From Castor canadensis (taxonomy: Eukaryota; Chordata; Mammalia; Rodentia; Castoridae): DNA of 64,000 nt. Under the pieces are notes generated by a model. It saw only the letters and a list, made by a program, of their open reading frames with translations, made no database searches and had not been told where the DNA came from. Shown piece by piece: positions 35,367 to 47,437 of the stretch (position 1 is the first letter of the stretch; each line of letters begins with the position of its first letter). A program made the position numbers and the translations under genes. The stretch lies in assembly GCF_047511655.1 (NCBI RefSeq), contig NC_133392.1:91009042-91073041 (forward strand), read 5' to 3'.

Positions 35367-37344
35367 GTGAGTGAGGTGCGGTGCGGGACGCTGGGGGCGG
35401 ACAGAGCCGCGGCGGGCTCTCCACGCGGGGCGCAGGGCTCTCCACCGGCCCCAGCCCACGGCTTGCAGCGTGGGCCCCAATCCACTCCAAAATCCGGGGA
35501 CAGAACTTTCCCGGCGGGTGTGTGGCGCATCTTTCCCTTCCTCACTTTAGTTTTAATGGGAGCAAAAAGCTATGGGGATGCAAAAGCCGGGGTTGTGTTG
35601 TGTCGCCTTGGCAGAGATGCAGAGAGCGCCGCGCACTCTGCGCCCGGCACAGGTGCTGCTTTTCGGAGGTGACAAACTCAGGTTCCCCCGTGGGGCCTAG
35701 AGAGGTGGCATTTTTCAGCTTTCACTACCCCCGTGCGGTGCGATGATGTGTCCGATGAGAAAGCTTGAGCCACGCACAGCCGTGTAAAGATTGGGGCAAA
35801 GTGATTATTAACGCGCTTGTAACGCTGATCGGAGTTGTGCTGGACGTGTAAGTGGAAGTCCCCGGGGTGCGACAAAAGTGCTTTGTTTTGTAGCACTGTT
35901 ACTTTATTGCCTTCTGTCAGCAAGTTGCAGCTACCCAAAATTGCTTAGAAATTTCTCAAGCATGTAATTTGAGAAGTGACTGAATATTGGCAACAATTTA
36001 GTCTTATGAATGTAATCATTATAAAGGCTCCCCAAAGCAATTTTTTTGTAAGTCAGTTTTTTTTTCTTAACTTAGTAATTTTGACAAAATGTTTCCCCCT
36101 TAATGTGTTATTGTCATTGGAACACTTTTTTCCCTCTTCATTACCTGGTCTTGGAATGTCACTTTAGAAGTAAAGGGCCTGCTCAACGTTCCTACTTGTC
36201 TTTTCTAAGTTGGAGAGTAAAGTGAACTTCAGTCACAGACATGTCGTCTTTGCATGTAGGTGACAATTCCATGCATGCTTGCCATTTCATTAATGCATGA
36301 GCAGTGCATTACTAAGGAGCATTTTGGGGCTTTCCTGTGAATTATCAAAAGTTGCTAGCCCTGCTTCCCATGAGACAGTGCATCAAAGTTGTGTGGTGGT
36401 CTAAGTCCAGTGAATAGAAATTTTCTCTTTTTTGTCCACAAGTGATAGTTAGAAACACACAACCTTGGCTCTGTTAAAAACATACTTATCTAAACAAAGG
36501 GCCATTCTAAAGAGTCCAGCAACCAAGCCTTGCCAGTGGGGATTGTGTACTGGTGATAAGCTTCCAGAGCTCTCTCTTGGAAAGCCTTGGGACTGTACGC
36601 ACCCAGTGCTATGTAAGGACCTGGACATCCAACCATCTGTACAACACTTGTATTGATTGTCACCCCATCTAACTAGTAAAATAGATCATTTTGGAATGTT
36701 TTCCTATTTCTCTTTTTTGTCTTTACAATTCAAAACTTTGAAGCTCTGATTTAGTTACAAATCTCGCCAAGGCATCCACCAACTACAAGATTCTGAATCT
36801 GATCACATCTCTGTTAGGTGTCTGGCTGTTTTACCAGATGGCTGATAGAACAGATCTGCATGCATTTTCTATGAATGAAAACATTAAATATATGAATTTT
36901 TTGCATGTTTATCAGCACTTACTGGAGATGCTACATGTTAACTTTTGTCTCATTTTTCAAAACACAGAGAAACACACGTACACAGTGTTGTAGCCAGGTA
37001 GCAACTGAGGCACACACTGTAAAACAGTTGAACACTCACGCCTCAGGTTGGCTGCTTCTCCTTTGAGTGTGCCAGATTCCTGCTGGGGGGTGGGAATCAG
37101 CCATAACTTAAGCCAACCTCTTATTTCTTTGGGCTGGAGCAAGGGGAATCAGTATAACTCAAGTGGGAATTCCTATAAGTCAAATTACCCATTAGCCATT
37201 CTCCTTTGAGTATACATTAGTTCAAACGCTTTCTGACCTGTGATTATACCCAACAGAGTGGCTGAGTGTGATTGCAAGTTTCTAAATGGCAGAAACCAGG
37301 CTCAAGGCATTATCAGTGCAGGACAGAGGGAAGACAAGGCTTTG

Positions 37345-37515
37345 CAGTGAGACTAGCCTTTGTTCCAGCCGGCCTTGTGACCTTGGGCACATTGTTTCAC
37401 CTTGGCCTTAATTTCCTCATCTGTAGAAATGACAAGTGTATCCACTTCCCAAGATTAAAAGAGAAAGCATTTAACAGGGTCTCTGATATACAGGAAGTAC
37501 TCAAATGGCAGTTGC
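37345..37515 (+). repeat. MIR element, sense
   Basis: 'gccttgtgaccttgggcaca', 'taatttcctcatctgtagaa' and 'gggtctctgatatacaggaa' match the MIR core and 3' half clearly. Confidence 0.85.
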
Positions 37516-38012
37516 TCTCATTCCTTCTAGGTAAATGTTGAAGTATTAACAATTGTGTAAACCAGGATGCAAATGTATATTGTTCCAGCAATGAGTGCAC
37601 AAAGGTAGATTCCCAAGCTATGGGTGACTTAGAGTTGTTATGCACCCTTGACTTAAGAGCTGTCCTGTTTCCTGGCCACAAACCTTTTGCATTTCTTGCA
37701 GGTACCGAGCCACCTCCTCTCTGGCCTTGAGGATTTTGTGTCCTCTGTCTTGGAATTTATATGCAAGTGGAGGCATTTCCTGGAGCTCAGGCCTGCAATG
37801 GATGGGAGAGATGCTTGTGAGAGTGTCTGTGCAAGAGCTGAGAGTTTGTGTGCTTTTTACAGATGATGGCCTAGAGACATTTGGAGCACAGGAGTCTGGC
37901 TTCCAATGTGAGCTCCTGTGACTTTAAATATATTACTTTTCACCCTTGAAGCAGTTTTTCCATTTACATAATGGGGATAATAATTCTTTTTCTGCCTACC
38001 TGTATGAGTTTT

Positions 38013-38125
38013 TTTTTCTTTTTCTACCTTCTTTCCTTCCTTCCCTCCCTCCCTCCCTCCCTCCCTCCCTCTCTCTCTTCTTCCTTCCTTCTTCTTTCTT
38101 TCTTTCTTTCTCTTCCTTCCTTCCT
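38013..38125. repeat. Polypyrimidine tract (TTCC, CCCT, TTTC blocks)
   Basis: An almost uninterrupted run of C and T, made of blocks of CTTT, TTCC, CCCT and TTTC. On the complementary strand it is polypurine. Such tracts can adopt triplex (H-DNA) structure and are often variable in length. Confidence 0.9.
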
Positions 38126-38127
38126 AA

Positions 38128-38255
38128 GTGTTTTGAAATACACTACGTAGTTGGCCTGATCTTGAACTCATTATGTAGCCCACCTGGTTTCAAACTTGCC
38201 TGTCTCAGCCTCCTGAGTCCTGAGATTATAGGCGTGTACCACTGTCCCCAGTTCT
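38128..38255 (-). repeat. B1-like SINE monomer with repeated left segment
   Basis: 'gaaatacactacgtagttgg' and 'gaactcattatgtagcccac' look like two copies of the same B1 stretch, followed by 'gtctcagcctcctgagtcct' and 'ttataggcgtgtaccactgt'. The pyrimidine tract beside it may derive from this SINE's tail. Confidence 0.75.
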
Positions 38256-40087
38256 GCAGGAGTTATTGATGGGTCCCATTAAGTTACGTACTTGACAGAA
38301 CTTTGTACCCTGTGAAGGGCCATATAGATGTTGGAATTTTAGTGGGAGGGCTTCCTGATGTGGGCCATCCCACACAGGCCCACTTAACAATGGCTATGTG
38401 AGGGTGGAGGATGCTCAGGCAGATGTCCTGTGTATCAATAAGACATTGCTGCAGTTCATCCACCTCGTTCTCTCCTGTCCTTTGTAGTCATACTAGGCCT
38501 CAAGGAAGAGATAGTAGTCAGAGGTTGAGAAACTGCTCTGTGTGGAATATGAGAGAAAGATTAATTTCAGGACTGAGGTTACCTAACACTATGTGATCGA
38601 AGGCACAGGGCAGAGTTCCAAAGAAGCTTTAAATCCTTCTTACAATTACCTAGACCGCTGTGCTTAGTGAACAAAACCAGAGAGTCAGCTGACCTGCCAG
38701 TAGGTCAGGAAGAGAGTGGACGTGGAGTTGGGGCCACCTGTAGCTCCTCCCTCTCTCTACCTTCTTGCTTACTTGGGTCTTAAAGTCCAGCACTCCCCTC
38801 CCCTCTGCCCAAGACAATTTAATTACTTCATTTAGTCTGAAAGGTATGTGTTGGTCTTAGCCTGACCATGAGACTAGAAAGGTTTTGACATCCTGGGTTG
38901 TACCCAACCCCTTGTCACCACCCCTCTAGGTTCATGTCCTCTGCTTTATTCCTCTTCCCTCTTCCCCTACTGGCTTGGCCTGTGCAGCACTTGACCCCAA
39001 GCTCCTGTTCTGTCCACATACAGCCTTGAACTCCTCCCTTACCCATGACATCACCAACTCCCATGCCTCAGATGTGAATCATTCATACACTTCAGGCTGG
39101 GCCAGACTGCATGCCACTTGAGAAAGTACCCTTCTCGGTACAGCCTGCCCCACCCTTCCTAAAATTACTGATCTAATTACTCATCAGCTAGTCCAAGTTG
39201 TCACTGTTTCCTGGGACGTTAGCCTGGAGGTTCTACTACGCCTTGCCTTGACTCAGTCATGTGCAAATTTGAGGTGTTGACAAGGGTTGGCTTGGCAGGT
39301 AGCAGGGTTGTTGATGGGCACATTAGCCCCTCCATGATCACACCCTTTACCCAAAGGGTATGATCATATGCAGTAGAGATAGAAGTGGTGTACTTGCTTT
39401 GTGAATGAAGGTTTAAGGCAAGCCCCTGGTCTTTCCTTTAAGCCAGTTTGCTGCAAATCCCACCCTCTGTGGAAATTCTGGAGCTGGCCCACACAGACTT
39501 GGACTGTGTTAGTCAAAGGTGGGCAGTGACAACGACCCACAGGCATTGGTAGTGACTACTTTTTGAAAGCCAAAGCAAGGAGTCAGATATTTATGGTCTA
39601 TTGGGAGAACGTCAACAGATCATTTGCCTCCTGATTGCTTGATGTTTTTAACGTCAGCCTTCTGATTGGGGATTCTTTCTCTGCACAAAAATTACCATAT
39701 GAGTCTGACAAAAAGAAAATGAGTAGTCTAACCTTTGTTTCCACGAGTCCCACATTTGAAGATTAAACCAACCATGGATCCCAAACATTCAGAGAAAACA
39801 ATGCACCAACACTGAATATGTAGCAATCCTTTTTCTTGTCATTATTCCCTAAGAATACACTTATAACTATTTATATAGCATTTACATTGTGTTTGGTATT
39901 ATCTAGAAATGATCTAAAGTATTCAGAAGGATCGCACAGGTTATTATGGCATTTTATGTAACAGAATTAAGCATCCATGGAGTTTGGTAAAATCCACAGC
40001 AGTCCCAAAACCAATCCCCTGAAGATACCAAGGGGTAATTATATAATGTTTTTCTATGTCCCTATGGCATTAGGAATTAGTATCAAA

Positions 40088-40180
40088 GTCTCTCTCTCTC
40101 TTTCTCTTTCTCTCTCTCTCTGTCTCTTTGTATATATATATTACATACATAACATACAATACATAATACATAATTAGTAC
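40088..40180. repeat. (TC)n tract followed by (TA)n/(CATA)n
   Basis: TC dinucleotides to about 40128 pass into 'tgtatatatatattacatac' and CATA-like repeats. Confidence 0.9.
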
Positions 40181-40242
40181 TTATTCTGAATATTTTGAGA
40201 ACAAATTGTAGGTATTATTCTCCACTACTCTTGAACATTCCA

Positions 40243-40312
40243 GTATTTTCCTTCCTTCCTTCCTTCCTTCCTTCCTTCCTTCTTTCCTTCTTTCCTTTCC
40301 TCCTCCTTCTTC
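40243..40312. repeat. (CCTT)n tract
   Basis: Tandem TTCC units decay into TTTCC and TCC/TTC, a second pyrimidine tract in intron 1. Confidence 0.9.
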
Positions 40313-40319
40313 TTCATTA

Positions 40320-41250
40320 ACAAGAGCAAGCACATATGACCAGTGTATGACCCACCAAATCAGGAAATAGACATGGGCTCCAAACTACCATCCAATCCAG
40401 AGAGCTCATTAATGTTTAATCAGTTGTCCCCCAACTGTCTTTTGCCATAAGTGATCTGGAATTCATGGTGCATCTCATCACTTCTGAAATGGCTCTGTAG
40501 ACTTTCCTTATTCCTAAAGTCCTCACAGTTGCTCAGGTCTTGGAGTATAGGTCTTACATCCTGTAAGATGACTTTCAACCTGGCTCGTTGGGTGTTTCCT
40601 CAGAACCAGACTCAGGTCTGAAGTATCAGCAGGAATGTTGCAGAATTGAATTCTGCTCTTCTCAGTTCCTCACAATAAGGGAGCGTGATGCCAGTCCATC
40701 CCACCACTGGGACACCTTGTTACACTCGTGTCTGCCAGATCTTCCCACCTTAAATCCAATAATTTTTTCCTTTGAAATTTATTGGTGTTTGTGGGGAAGT
40801 ATTCTGGTCATGTTAGGCTTGTTCCTTATTGAACCTCCACCCACAGACTCACCTTTTATTAATGATTTCTGCCAAGAGTCAGCCCTGGCTGTGAAAGTTC
40901 CCAAAGTGTGATTCGTTACTTCCGTTACTCTTTCTACATATATTAGTTGGCATTCTACTATAAAAGAGAACTGAGTTTTCATGTTTTTATTCACTTATAT
41001 TAGGAAATATTCAGGGGTTTCTGTTGTATTCAATAGATTTAAGTCTTTTATGATCATTATTTATGTTGATGCTCAAACTGTCTTCAGTCTGGCCAGTGGG
41101 AACTTTGTGAGGCTTGCTCCTGTGTTCTTTTGACACATGCCTACACTTATCAAGCATTCCTTTATTTTCTGACACCATAGGATTTTCTAGGTTCTTCCTA
41201 TACTTTCTCTAACTTAGTTCACCCTCCCTTTTAGAGAATGGCCTGGTTTT
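40320..41250 (-). repeat. Ancient L1 3' region, antisense
   Basis: Strong landmarks: 'tattagttggcattctacta', 'gatcattatttatgttgatg', 'ctggccagtgggaactttgt', 'tcttttgacacatgcctaca'. These belong to an old L1 tail family common in mammals. No frame survives. Confidence 0.7.
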
Positions 41251-41254
41251 CTTT

Positions 41255-41815
41255 CTACAATTGTGCATGTTTAAGGAGTATGACATGATGTTTTGAGATA
41301 ATTATTTTTATATCTAATACATACATACATATATATATACACACACACAGTGAAATGATTATTACAGTTAAGCAAATTAATATACCCCCTCATCTCAGGT
41401 AGTTTCTCTCTGTGTGTGTTTGTGTGTGTGTGTGTACATGTAGAGTTACCTAAAAATCTGCTTTCTTGGAAAATTACCAGTATACAATACAATATCTTAA
41501 CAATAGTCCTCAATAGTTTAGCACAGTGGAGGGGAACAGGGGAAAAGGGAAGATACAGATCGAAAGGTGAAAAATTGTAGTTATATAGGATGCAGGAATC
41601 TAGAAACTCAATGTTGCAACATGAGTATGGAATGAAGACACTAAGATACAGAGGACTGATAAGCCCATTGTTACTAGGTATCATTGCTTCTAGATTGTTC
41701 AGAAGACAGCTAGGAAATAAGTAAACAAACAAATAAATACATGTATATATGCACACATATACACATTTATAAATTTTTCTACAGCAGGCATGTGTTATAA
41801 AATCAAGCATTTCAT
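41255..41815 (-). repeat. Probable ancient L1 fragment with TA/CA and TG microsatellites
   Basis: 'taaggagtatgacatgatgt', 'gtgaaatgattattacagtt' and 'accagtatacaatacaatat' resemble the complement of old L1 3' UTR sequence. Embedded simple repeats lie at 41310-41350 (TA/CA) and 41408-41438 (TG). The long minus-strand open frame at 41810-41271 crosses these repeats and is not a gene. Confidence 0.5.
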
Positions 41816-42235
41816 ACCTCCAGCTTCAACACCCTGGGATCTTTCTGTTCTTTTCCCTTTATTTATTTGTGCATGCCTTTTCTGGCAGTTAGAAAGCCAA
41901 ATTCTGTTATCTTCAATATTTTTACTTGTTGCCTGAAAGGTACCAATCTCCCTGTCATGAAGGCCACCCTGCCTGCTCTGCGCCTTTTGTCCTTGGCTTC
42001 CAGGCCTGGTAGCCTGCGTCCCTCCCTGTGCAGCTTCTTCATCAGCCTGTGGTCCCTCCAGGTCACCGCTCTGCATGGCTCCCAACCACAGCCTGTGACT
42101 GTGCACTTGCCCACACTCCACTGTATCGTACTGCCTTCTCAGCCATGTGTTGACTGCTCTGATCTGGGAAAGGGGGAAAAGAGAAGGAAAGGAAGAGAAG
42201 ATGGTAAAGGAAGGAAAGTAAAAATAGAAAGAGTA
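41816..42235 (+). other. GC-rich block with A-rich 3' end, possible retrocopy of unknown origin
   Basis: Between about 41,930 and 42,165 the base composition is clearly richer in G+C than the surrounding intron. The block ends in a purine tail (42165-42235: 'gggaaaagagaaggaaagga' and on) that resembles a degraded poly(A). Open frames exist on both strands (41867-42247 plus, 126 codons; 42274-41795 minus, 159 codons), but I recognise neither product. It could be an old processed pseudogene or a repeat that I cannot name. Confidence 0.35.
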
Positions 42236-42239
42236 TATA

Positions 42240-42405
42240 TATTTTAAAATGCACATTTTGATATGCATTGGCATATTGCCTTCCTCAAAAGTTTACATCC
42301 CCACCAACATTTTATGAAGGTGCATTTTCTCTACATCCTTGTCAACCATGAGTGTTACTCGCTTGTTTAGGTGATGTCAATCTGACAGCACTTCCCTTCG
42401 TTCAC
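42240..42405 (-). repeat. Old L1 3'-end fragment, antisense
   Basis: 'cctcaaaagtttacatcccc', 'accaacattttatgaaggtg' and 'tctctacatccttgtcaacc' match the conserved complement of the L1 ORF2/3' UTR border. Confidence 0.7.
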
Positions 42406-43589
42406 TATTTCAGCTCTTACCATACTTACTCCCTGTCTTTTACTCCTATGTCTCATTTCACCTGCATTTTTCAGCTTTGGCAATGCTGATTTCTTGTGTG
42501 CACGCTGAGTGTGTGAATTGTGGCAGGGGTAGCAGCATATCTAGTTTCTACCCAGGAGATGCAGCTGCTCCCCAACTTGTGACTGTCGTTAAGTGTCTCT
42601 AGATAGTGCCAGGTGTCTTTGGGAGGAGGGCAGGATGAGCTATTTGTGTAACCCATTATTATAGATCATGACCTTTGTGAGGGCATTTTTATATCCTTTT
42701 AAATGTCTTTGCACATCTCTGTCTTTGCATTGCTTATCTTGAACAGTAAGGAAGTGTTAACTGACAGGGCAGAAATTGGATAGTCTCTACCATAACAGGA
42801 TCAGTGGAACTTGTCCTTTACATCAACTCTCTATAAGTACAAATGTCAGGAACATCCAAGAGAGGGAAATTAAAGGAATGACAGCTAGCAATGGTAAATT
42901 TTCTTGGGTTGCTACCTGGTCATTACTAGTCTTTCTTAGTTTATTTCCACCCAAATTTCTTATAGCCAGATAATTGAAGTGTATACCCTTGATAAGATGA
43001 TAGACTGTTTTATTGAGGAAGAAAGTCAAATACTTTAGAAAAAGGTACGTGGTGCTAGATAGATGTAAACCAGGCTGCTTCTTTTCTGTGTTTTTTCTGA
43101 AACAATTAGACTAATCATTGCTATTTTCTGTAATGTATTTAGTGTTTCATCTTGACATTTTCATTTAATTACATGGACTTTCCCCTGATAAACTTTCATC
43201 AGAAATTTTATGGAGAGAGGCACTTACAAGTTTTTATTGATATTTACCACAATCATATTATGCTTCTTCTAGAGTCAGTAAAAGTTTGCAAAAGGCATTA
43301 TTCTCATTAGCAGAACAATTCCACATATTTCATTTCTCATGGGAGCAGAGAACTGGCTACCAAAAAGAGGCTGCAATGGTCAGGTATAGTAAAAAGAGCC
43401 CTGGGCCAGAAGGAGAGGAGCTGGTCAGAGTGAATCAGTCTCTTTGTGAAGAGAGCAATCCCCCCTGACCGTCTCACCACAGGATCAGATGAGGAAAGTG
43501 ATGTGAGCTTACTCCAAAGGTTGTTGGGTGGTACACCAATGAGTGTATCCTGATTGGCCACTTTAAGCTACCAGTAGAGTGGTCTAGAG

Positions 43590-43943
43590 GAAATGTAGTA
43601 ATGTACAACTCTTAACTTCCAGTGGCTTATGTCTTGATAAACCCATAGTAACTAGAGAATATCCTAGGTTGAAAACACAGCTAATACACCTTGCCTACTG
43701 AACATCATAGGTTAGCAACACAGTACGCTGTGAAATATGGGCTGATGCCCTCATGATTGCATGACTGACTGGGAGCTGTGGTTCAACGCATTGAGAGAGA
43801 GGATCATGCTATATATTGTTAGACTGGAAAAAGATCAAAATTCATACTATGTTTTCTACTGGAAGTGTATCACTTTTGCACCATTATAATGTCAAAAAAA
43901 CCATAAGTCATGCCATCATAAGTTAGGAACCATGTGCAGTTAG
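43590..43943. mobile_element. Tigger-like non-autonomous DNA transposon
   Basis: 'gcatgactgactgggagctg', 'tggaaaaagatcaaaattca', 'tttctactggaagtgtatca' and the terminal 'ccataagtcatgccatcata' then 'agttaggaaccatg' follow a known mammalian TcMar-Tigger-type element, with CpG sites decayed. The left terminal repeat is weak ('ctcttaacttccagtggctt'). Confidence 0.65.
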
Positions 43944-45344
43944 AATGTTAAACACCAAGTTTTTGGCTGAGCAGGTTAAGCCCTTCTTTCCTGATTATAC
44001 ATATTCATCTGGCACTAAATATTCAGTTGTATTGGAAAAACACCAGCTACTGATTCTGAACAAGGTGGGAAAGGAAAGAAGGCCTTGGCTTTGGGGTTGT
44101 TATTCTGGTGACCCACCCCATCTGAGGGAAATGATTCCTCCTTTGGTCTCCTCTTCCCAGTAATCTCTGTTGAGCCCACCCAGCCTTCCATCCCTGCCTT
44201 GGGAACAGGCTCAGCCTGGAGCTCACTGGACTTTCTTGTCTAGACCAAGGAGTGGACTAGAGCTTTCCAATTGCTATGGCATTCACTTCCTCTCAATAGC
44301 CTAAATTAGATCTTGTCCCCACTTTACCACAAAAGAAACTGAGGTTCAAAGAAGTAAATTGTTTTACTTGTACAAGTCAGCACAAAGAGCATAAGGCACA
44401 GTGGTTGCAATAGTCAACCCTGAACCTCAGCAAAACACCAGAGAAAGGGAAAACAAAAGTCCTAGCCAGTGTGAGCTGGACAGAAGCTCTCCATTTCCAA
44501 CCACCCCGCCAACCTGCGAATGCTGTCCTACAAACAACTGGGGGTTACAGCCGCCCTATTGCAGCCCCTATGGCTGAAACCTTATTCTTTATTGTGGTCC
44601 ATCATTTCCATCCATCACTGAGCTGAGGGAGGTTGAAAATTCCTGACACTGTATGTGCTGGACATGAGGACTCTCTTCTTATTTAGAACAGTTAGCTTGG
44701 AGCTAACTCCAAGCACCTTGGGTTTCTGACTTGCATGAGTGACAGAGGTGTAAGAGATGTCAGGGGTTGGGGGGGATTGTTTGGGGTCATCCACACTGTG
44801 GAAATAATTTAAGCAATGGTATTTTTGGTGAAAGATAGTTTAAAGGCAAAAGAAGAGAGGGCTGGGAACCAAGTCTAGTACTGTTTACTGTTCAAGGCTG
44901 GCAGAAGAACAAGAGACATGAATACAAAGGACAGTGGGAAAAGACCCAGGAGAGTCCAGTCACAGAGGCCGAGGGAGTGGAGTTTTGAGAAAGAAGTAAC
45001 TATTGTTAGCAAAAGGCATTATTGTCATTAGGAGACCAAAGAAAAGTAGGACTAGAAGCAGGATTTGGAAAATCAGATTGAATGCACCATAAAAAAATGT
45101 GTGCCTATTACAAGCCCAATTCTGTGTTTGTATTTCTAAGACCAGGGAGACAGAAGGCTACCAGCTCTGCTTCCAACAAATTTAGAAGTGAGGTTGAGAT
45201 AAATAAATATTTAATAAAGTGTGTTGAATGCCAGAGGAGAGGTGCCAAGTATTTCTCAGTCAAAAATTTAAAGAACAGCCTACACTTTCTTTCTACTTAT
45301 GCATTACCCAAGCATCATTCAGCACAATGTGATCAGATTTCCAG

Positions 45345-45560
45345 CTCCTTTACTTCCATTCAGCCAGCTAACACATTGACTAAGCATTTGTTGTTCCTGT
45401 ACTACAAGCTTCTGCACTGAGCATTAGGTTCACAAACATGACTGCTCTCCCCCTAAGAATCTCATGGTCTGTTGGTAAAGGTGGACATAGACATAGAGAA
45501 GACTTACATATTGCAGAATCTGAGGATTTTGACTGGATTCTGATTGGAAGGAGCAGGTGG
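45345..45560 (-). repeat. L2/MIR-type ancient repeat, antisense
   Basis: 'gactaagcatttgttgttcc', 'tctgcactgagcattaggtt' and 'taagaatctcatggtctgtt' follow the complement of the L2 3' end (tttattgagcacctactatgtgcc layout). Confidence 0.5.
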
Positions 45561-46197
45561 GAGAGCAGAGGCTAAGTACGCAGCACTAGGATGAGGCAGT
45601 TGATAGAACAGGGGGAGCTTATTTCTGAGCCCTCTTCTCAGTGCTCTGATCCTCAAGCTTCTTTATCTACTTAAAGATTACATCTGGTTTGTGTCACCAG
45701 GGTCTAACAATCATCTACCATTTTCCATCCAGGCTGCAGGCCACAGAGTTTTGTTAGAGAAATTCTTTCTAATTAAAAACATTTTTTAAAGTTTACTTGG
45801 AATGAGCCTATAGAGCAAGAGACTTCTGAATGCCCTCCTCAGGACTGGAGGCAGGAGATAGGTCACTCAATGGAGTGAGCAAGGGTCGTCAATATCAAAG
45901 CTAGATTAGGAGGAATAGTTTGGGTAACAGTTTTGTGTGTTGTAAATTTCACAGTATAAAGAAATATAATTTTCTTTCCATGGGAAGTTATTTGTTCTAA
46001 TCAAGCACTTTGAAATTTTCCAAAATATATTTTTACAGATGACAAAGTTCTTTGGACAAGAAAAATATTTCTTTCAACTATGACTGTCCACACATTAAAT
46101 TTTGACATTCTTGACTCCTTCAAACATTTGAACTACTGAAATGTTATTACTCAATGGTCTAAGGATTATTTGGTATATCATAGGACATAGAGTTACA

Positions 46198-46446
46198 TTA
46201 TATATAAATATTCATTTTAAGAATTTTGACTAACATCTCTACTTTTATGAGGGTCAAAGGACATGTGTATCTCATCTTTCTAGCTTAGTGAATTAAGACA
46301 AAGATTAAAATTTTATAATAAATTAAGTAAGTGCAATTAAAATTTATATTATGTTTGGATGAACTAAGTCAGAGAATTTGCTGGTCACATGAAGTCCATA
46401 TGTCGTCTTTTATTTAGTTCTGCATGTTTCCATGTCTGCCTTCCTG
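46198..46446. repeat. About 250-bp duplicated unit, copy 1
   Basis: Roughly 80-85% identical by eye to 47438-47685, in the same orientation. Shared blocks include 'ataaatattcattttaaga', 'tctctacttttatgagggtc', 'gaatttgctggtca' and 'catgtttccatgtctgcctt' (with one variant base). No convincing flanking duplication is seen around this copy. Confidence 0.85.
46251..46263 (+). promoter_or_regulatory. DR1-type nuclear receptor motif (copy 1)
   Basis: 'gggtcaaaggaca' is two direct AGGTCA-like half-sites spaced by one base, the form bound by HNF4, COUP-TF and PPAR/RXR. It is conserved exactly in the second copy of the duplicated unit. Confidence 0.45.
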
Positions 46447-47224
46447 TTTAATCAAGGGGCTTAAGACATTCTTCAGTCATCAGGAACATCCGGGGAACAA
46501 TACCTTTGATTATAGTTGTTTATTAAACAAGTCCTAGAGGAGAAGCTATGTGTGTATACCACATACTATAAACCCACCCACTCTATGGGAGAGAAGGGAG
46601 TAGGTGAGCTAGCTGACATGTCACAGGCTGTCTGCCCTGCCTGCAGGGCTCATAGATGTGCTCAGACACCATGGCCTGTTTATTCTGCCCCACATGTCAC
46701 CACCATCTCTGAGCTGAAGATGACCTAAGACCTCAAGTTTCTCATTTCATTAGGTGTTTTCCCAAGCACACCAAATGAGTCCTTGCCTCTCCTCTGTGGC
46801 TGCTCCTCTTGGAATTTTTGCTGATGGGTGTAGAGAATTGTAGAGACTTTGTATAGTGACGAACAGAAGCTCTGAGTAAGTTTAGATGCCTGAGTTTAAG
46901 ATTCGCTTTTAAGAAAATGAGTCACCAAACTTTAGCAAAGTTGAAGCTTTCTCAAGAGAAGTGATACAGTGTAATAAGATAAGGAAGCAGATTAGTAACA
47001 GCACTACCTTTACTGACCACCCACAAAGTACACATACTGACTTTCTCCTAGATTATTAGAGGCTTCTAATATTCTATTTTGGATTATATCCTTTATGTTT
47101 AATCTGCATCAAATTACTGCTCCTCTGTTTACTTTACCACAGCAAAGAGTAAAATAACTGCTTATGAAACAGGAATGTTATTTATTTTGAAATTATTGCA
47201 GTATAATAGAGTTGGTTACACCCT

Positions 47225-47422
47225 CGCTTTTTTTTTAAATTTAAAAAATGTTTGTTTATAGGATAGTTTTATAGTTGCAGGAAAATCAAACAGATAGTAG
47301 TACAGTTCCTATGTTATAGCCCCTCCTGCACACAGTATCCTCCATTATTAAATCTTACATTTTTGTGGTGCATTTATTATTATGAATGAACTGATATGGA
47401 TGTATTATTTTTAACTAAAGTC
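47225..47422 (-). repeat. Ancient L1 3' region, antisense (left part)
   Basis: 'tttataggatagttttatag', 'agtacagttcctatgttata' and 'tattaaatcttacatttttg' belong to an old L1 tail. The element is interrupted by the 250-bp unit and resumes at about 47699. Confidence 0.6.
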
Positions 47423-47437
47423 TATACTTTAGTCATT

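Larger units (their letters stand above)
34860..35660 (+). promoter_or_regulatory. CpG island, probable LPAR3 promoter
   Basis: This is the only strongly GC- and CpG-rich block in the window and it sits on the 5' side of the LPAR3 coding exon. There is no TATA box at an obvious position. GC boxes cluster at 34874-34884 and 35115-35140. It grades back to AT-rich sequence after about 35,660. The distance to the coding exon (about 18 kb) is plausible for an LPAR3 first intron. Several long open frames on both strands (up to 277 codons, minus strand 35490-34657) are a by-product of high GC with few stops. Confidence 0.8.

Noticed and set aside
34657..35490. 277-codon open frame on the minus strand and several other long frames in the CpG island
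   Set aside because: High GC lowers stop-codon frequency in all frames. The translations are proline/arginine/alanine-rich with no domain, and several overlap on both strands.
41271..41810. 179-codon minus-strand frame
   Set aside because: It runs through TA/CA and TG microsatellites and old L1-like sequence, and the translation is low complexity.
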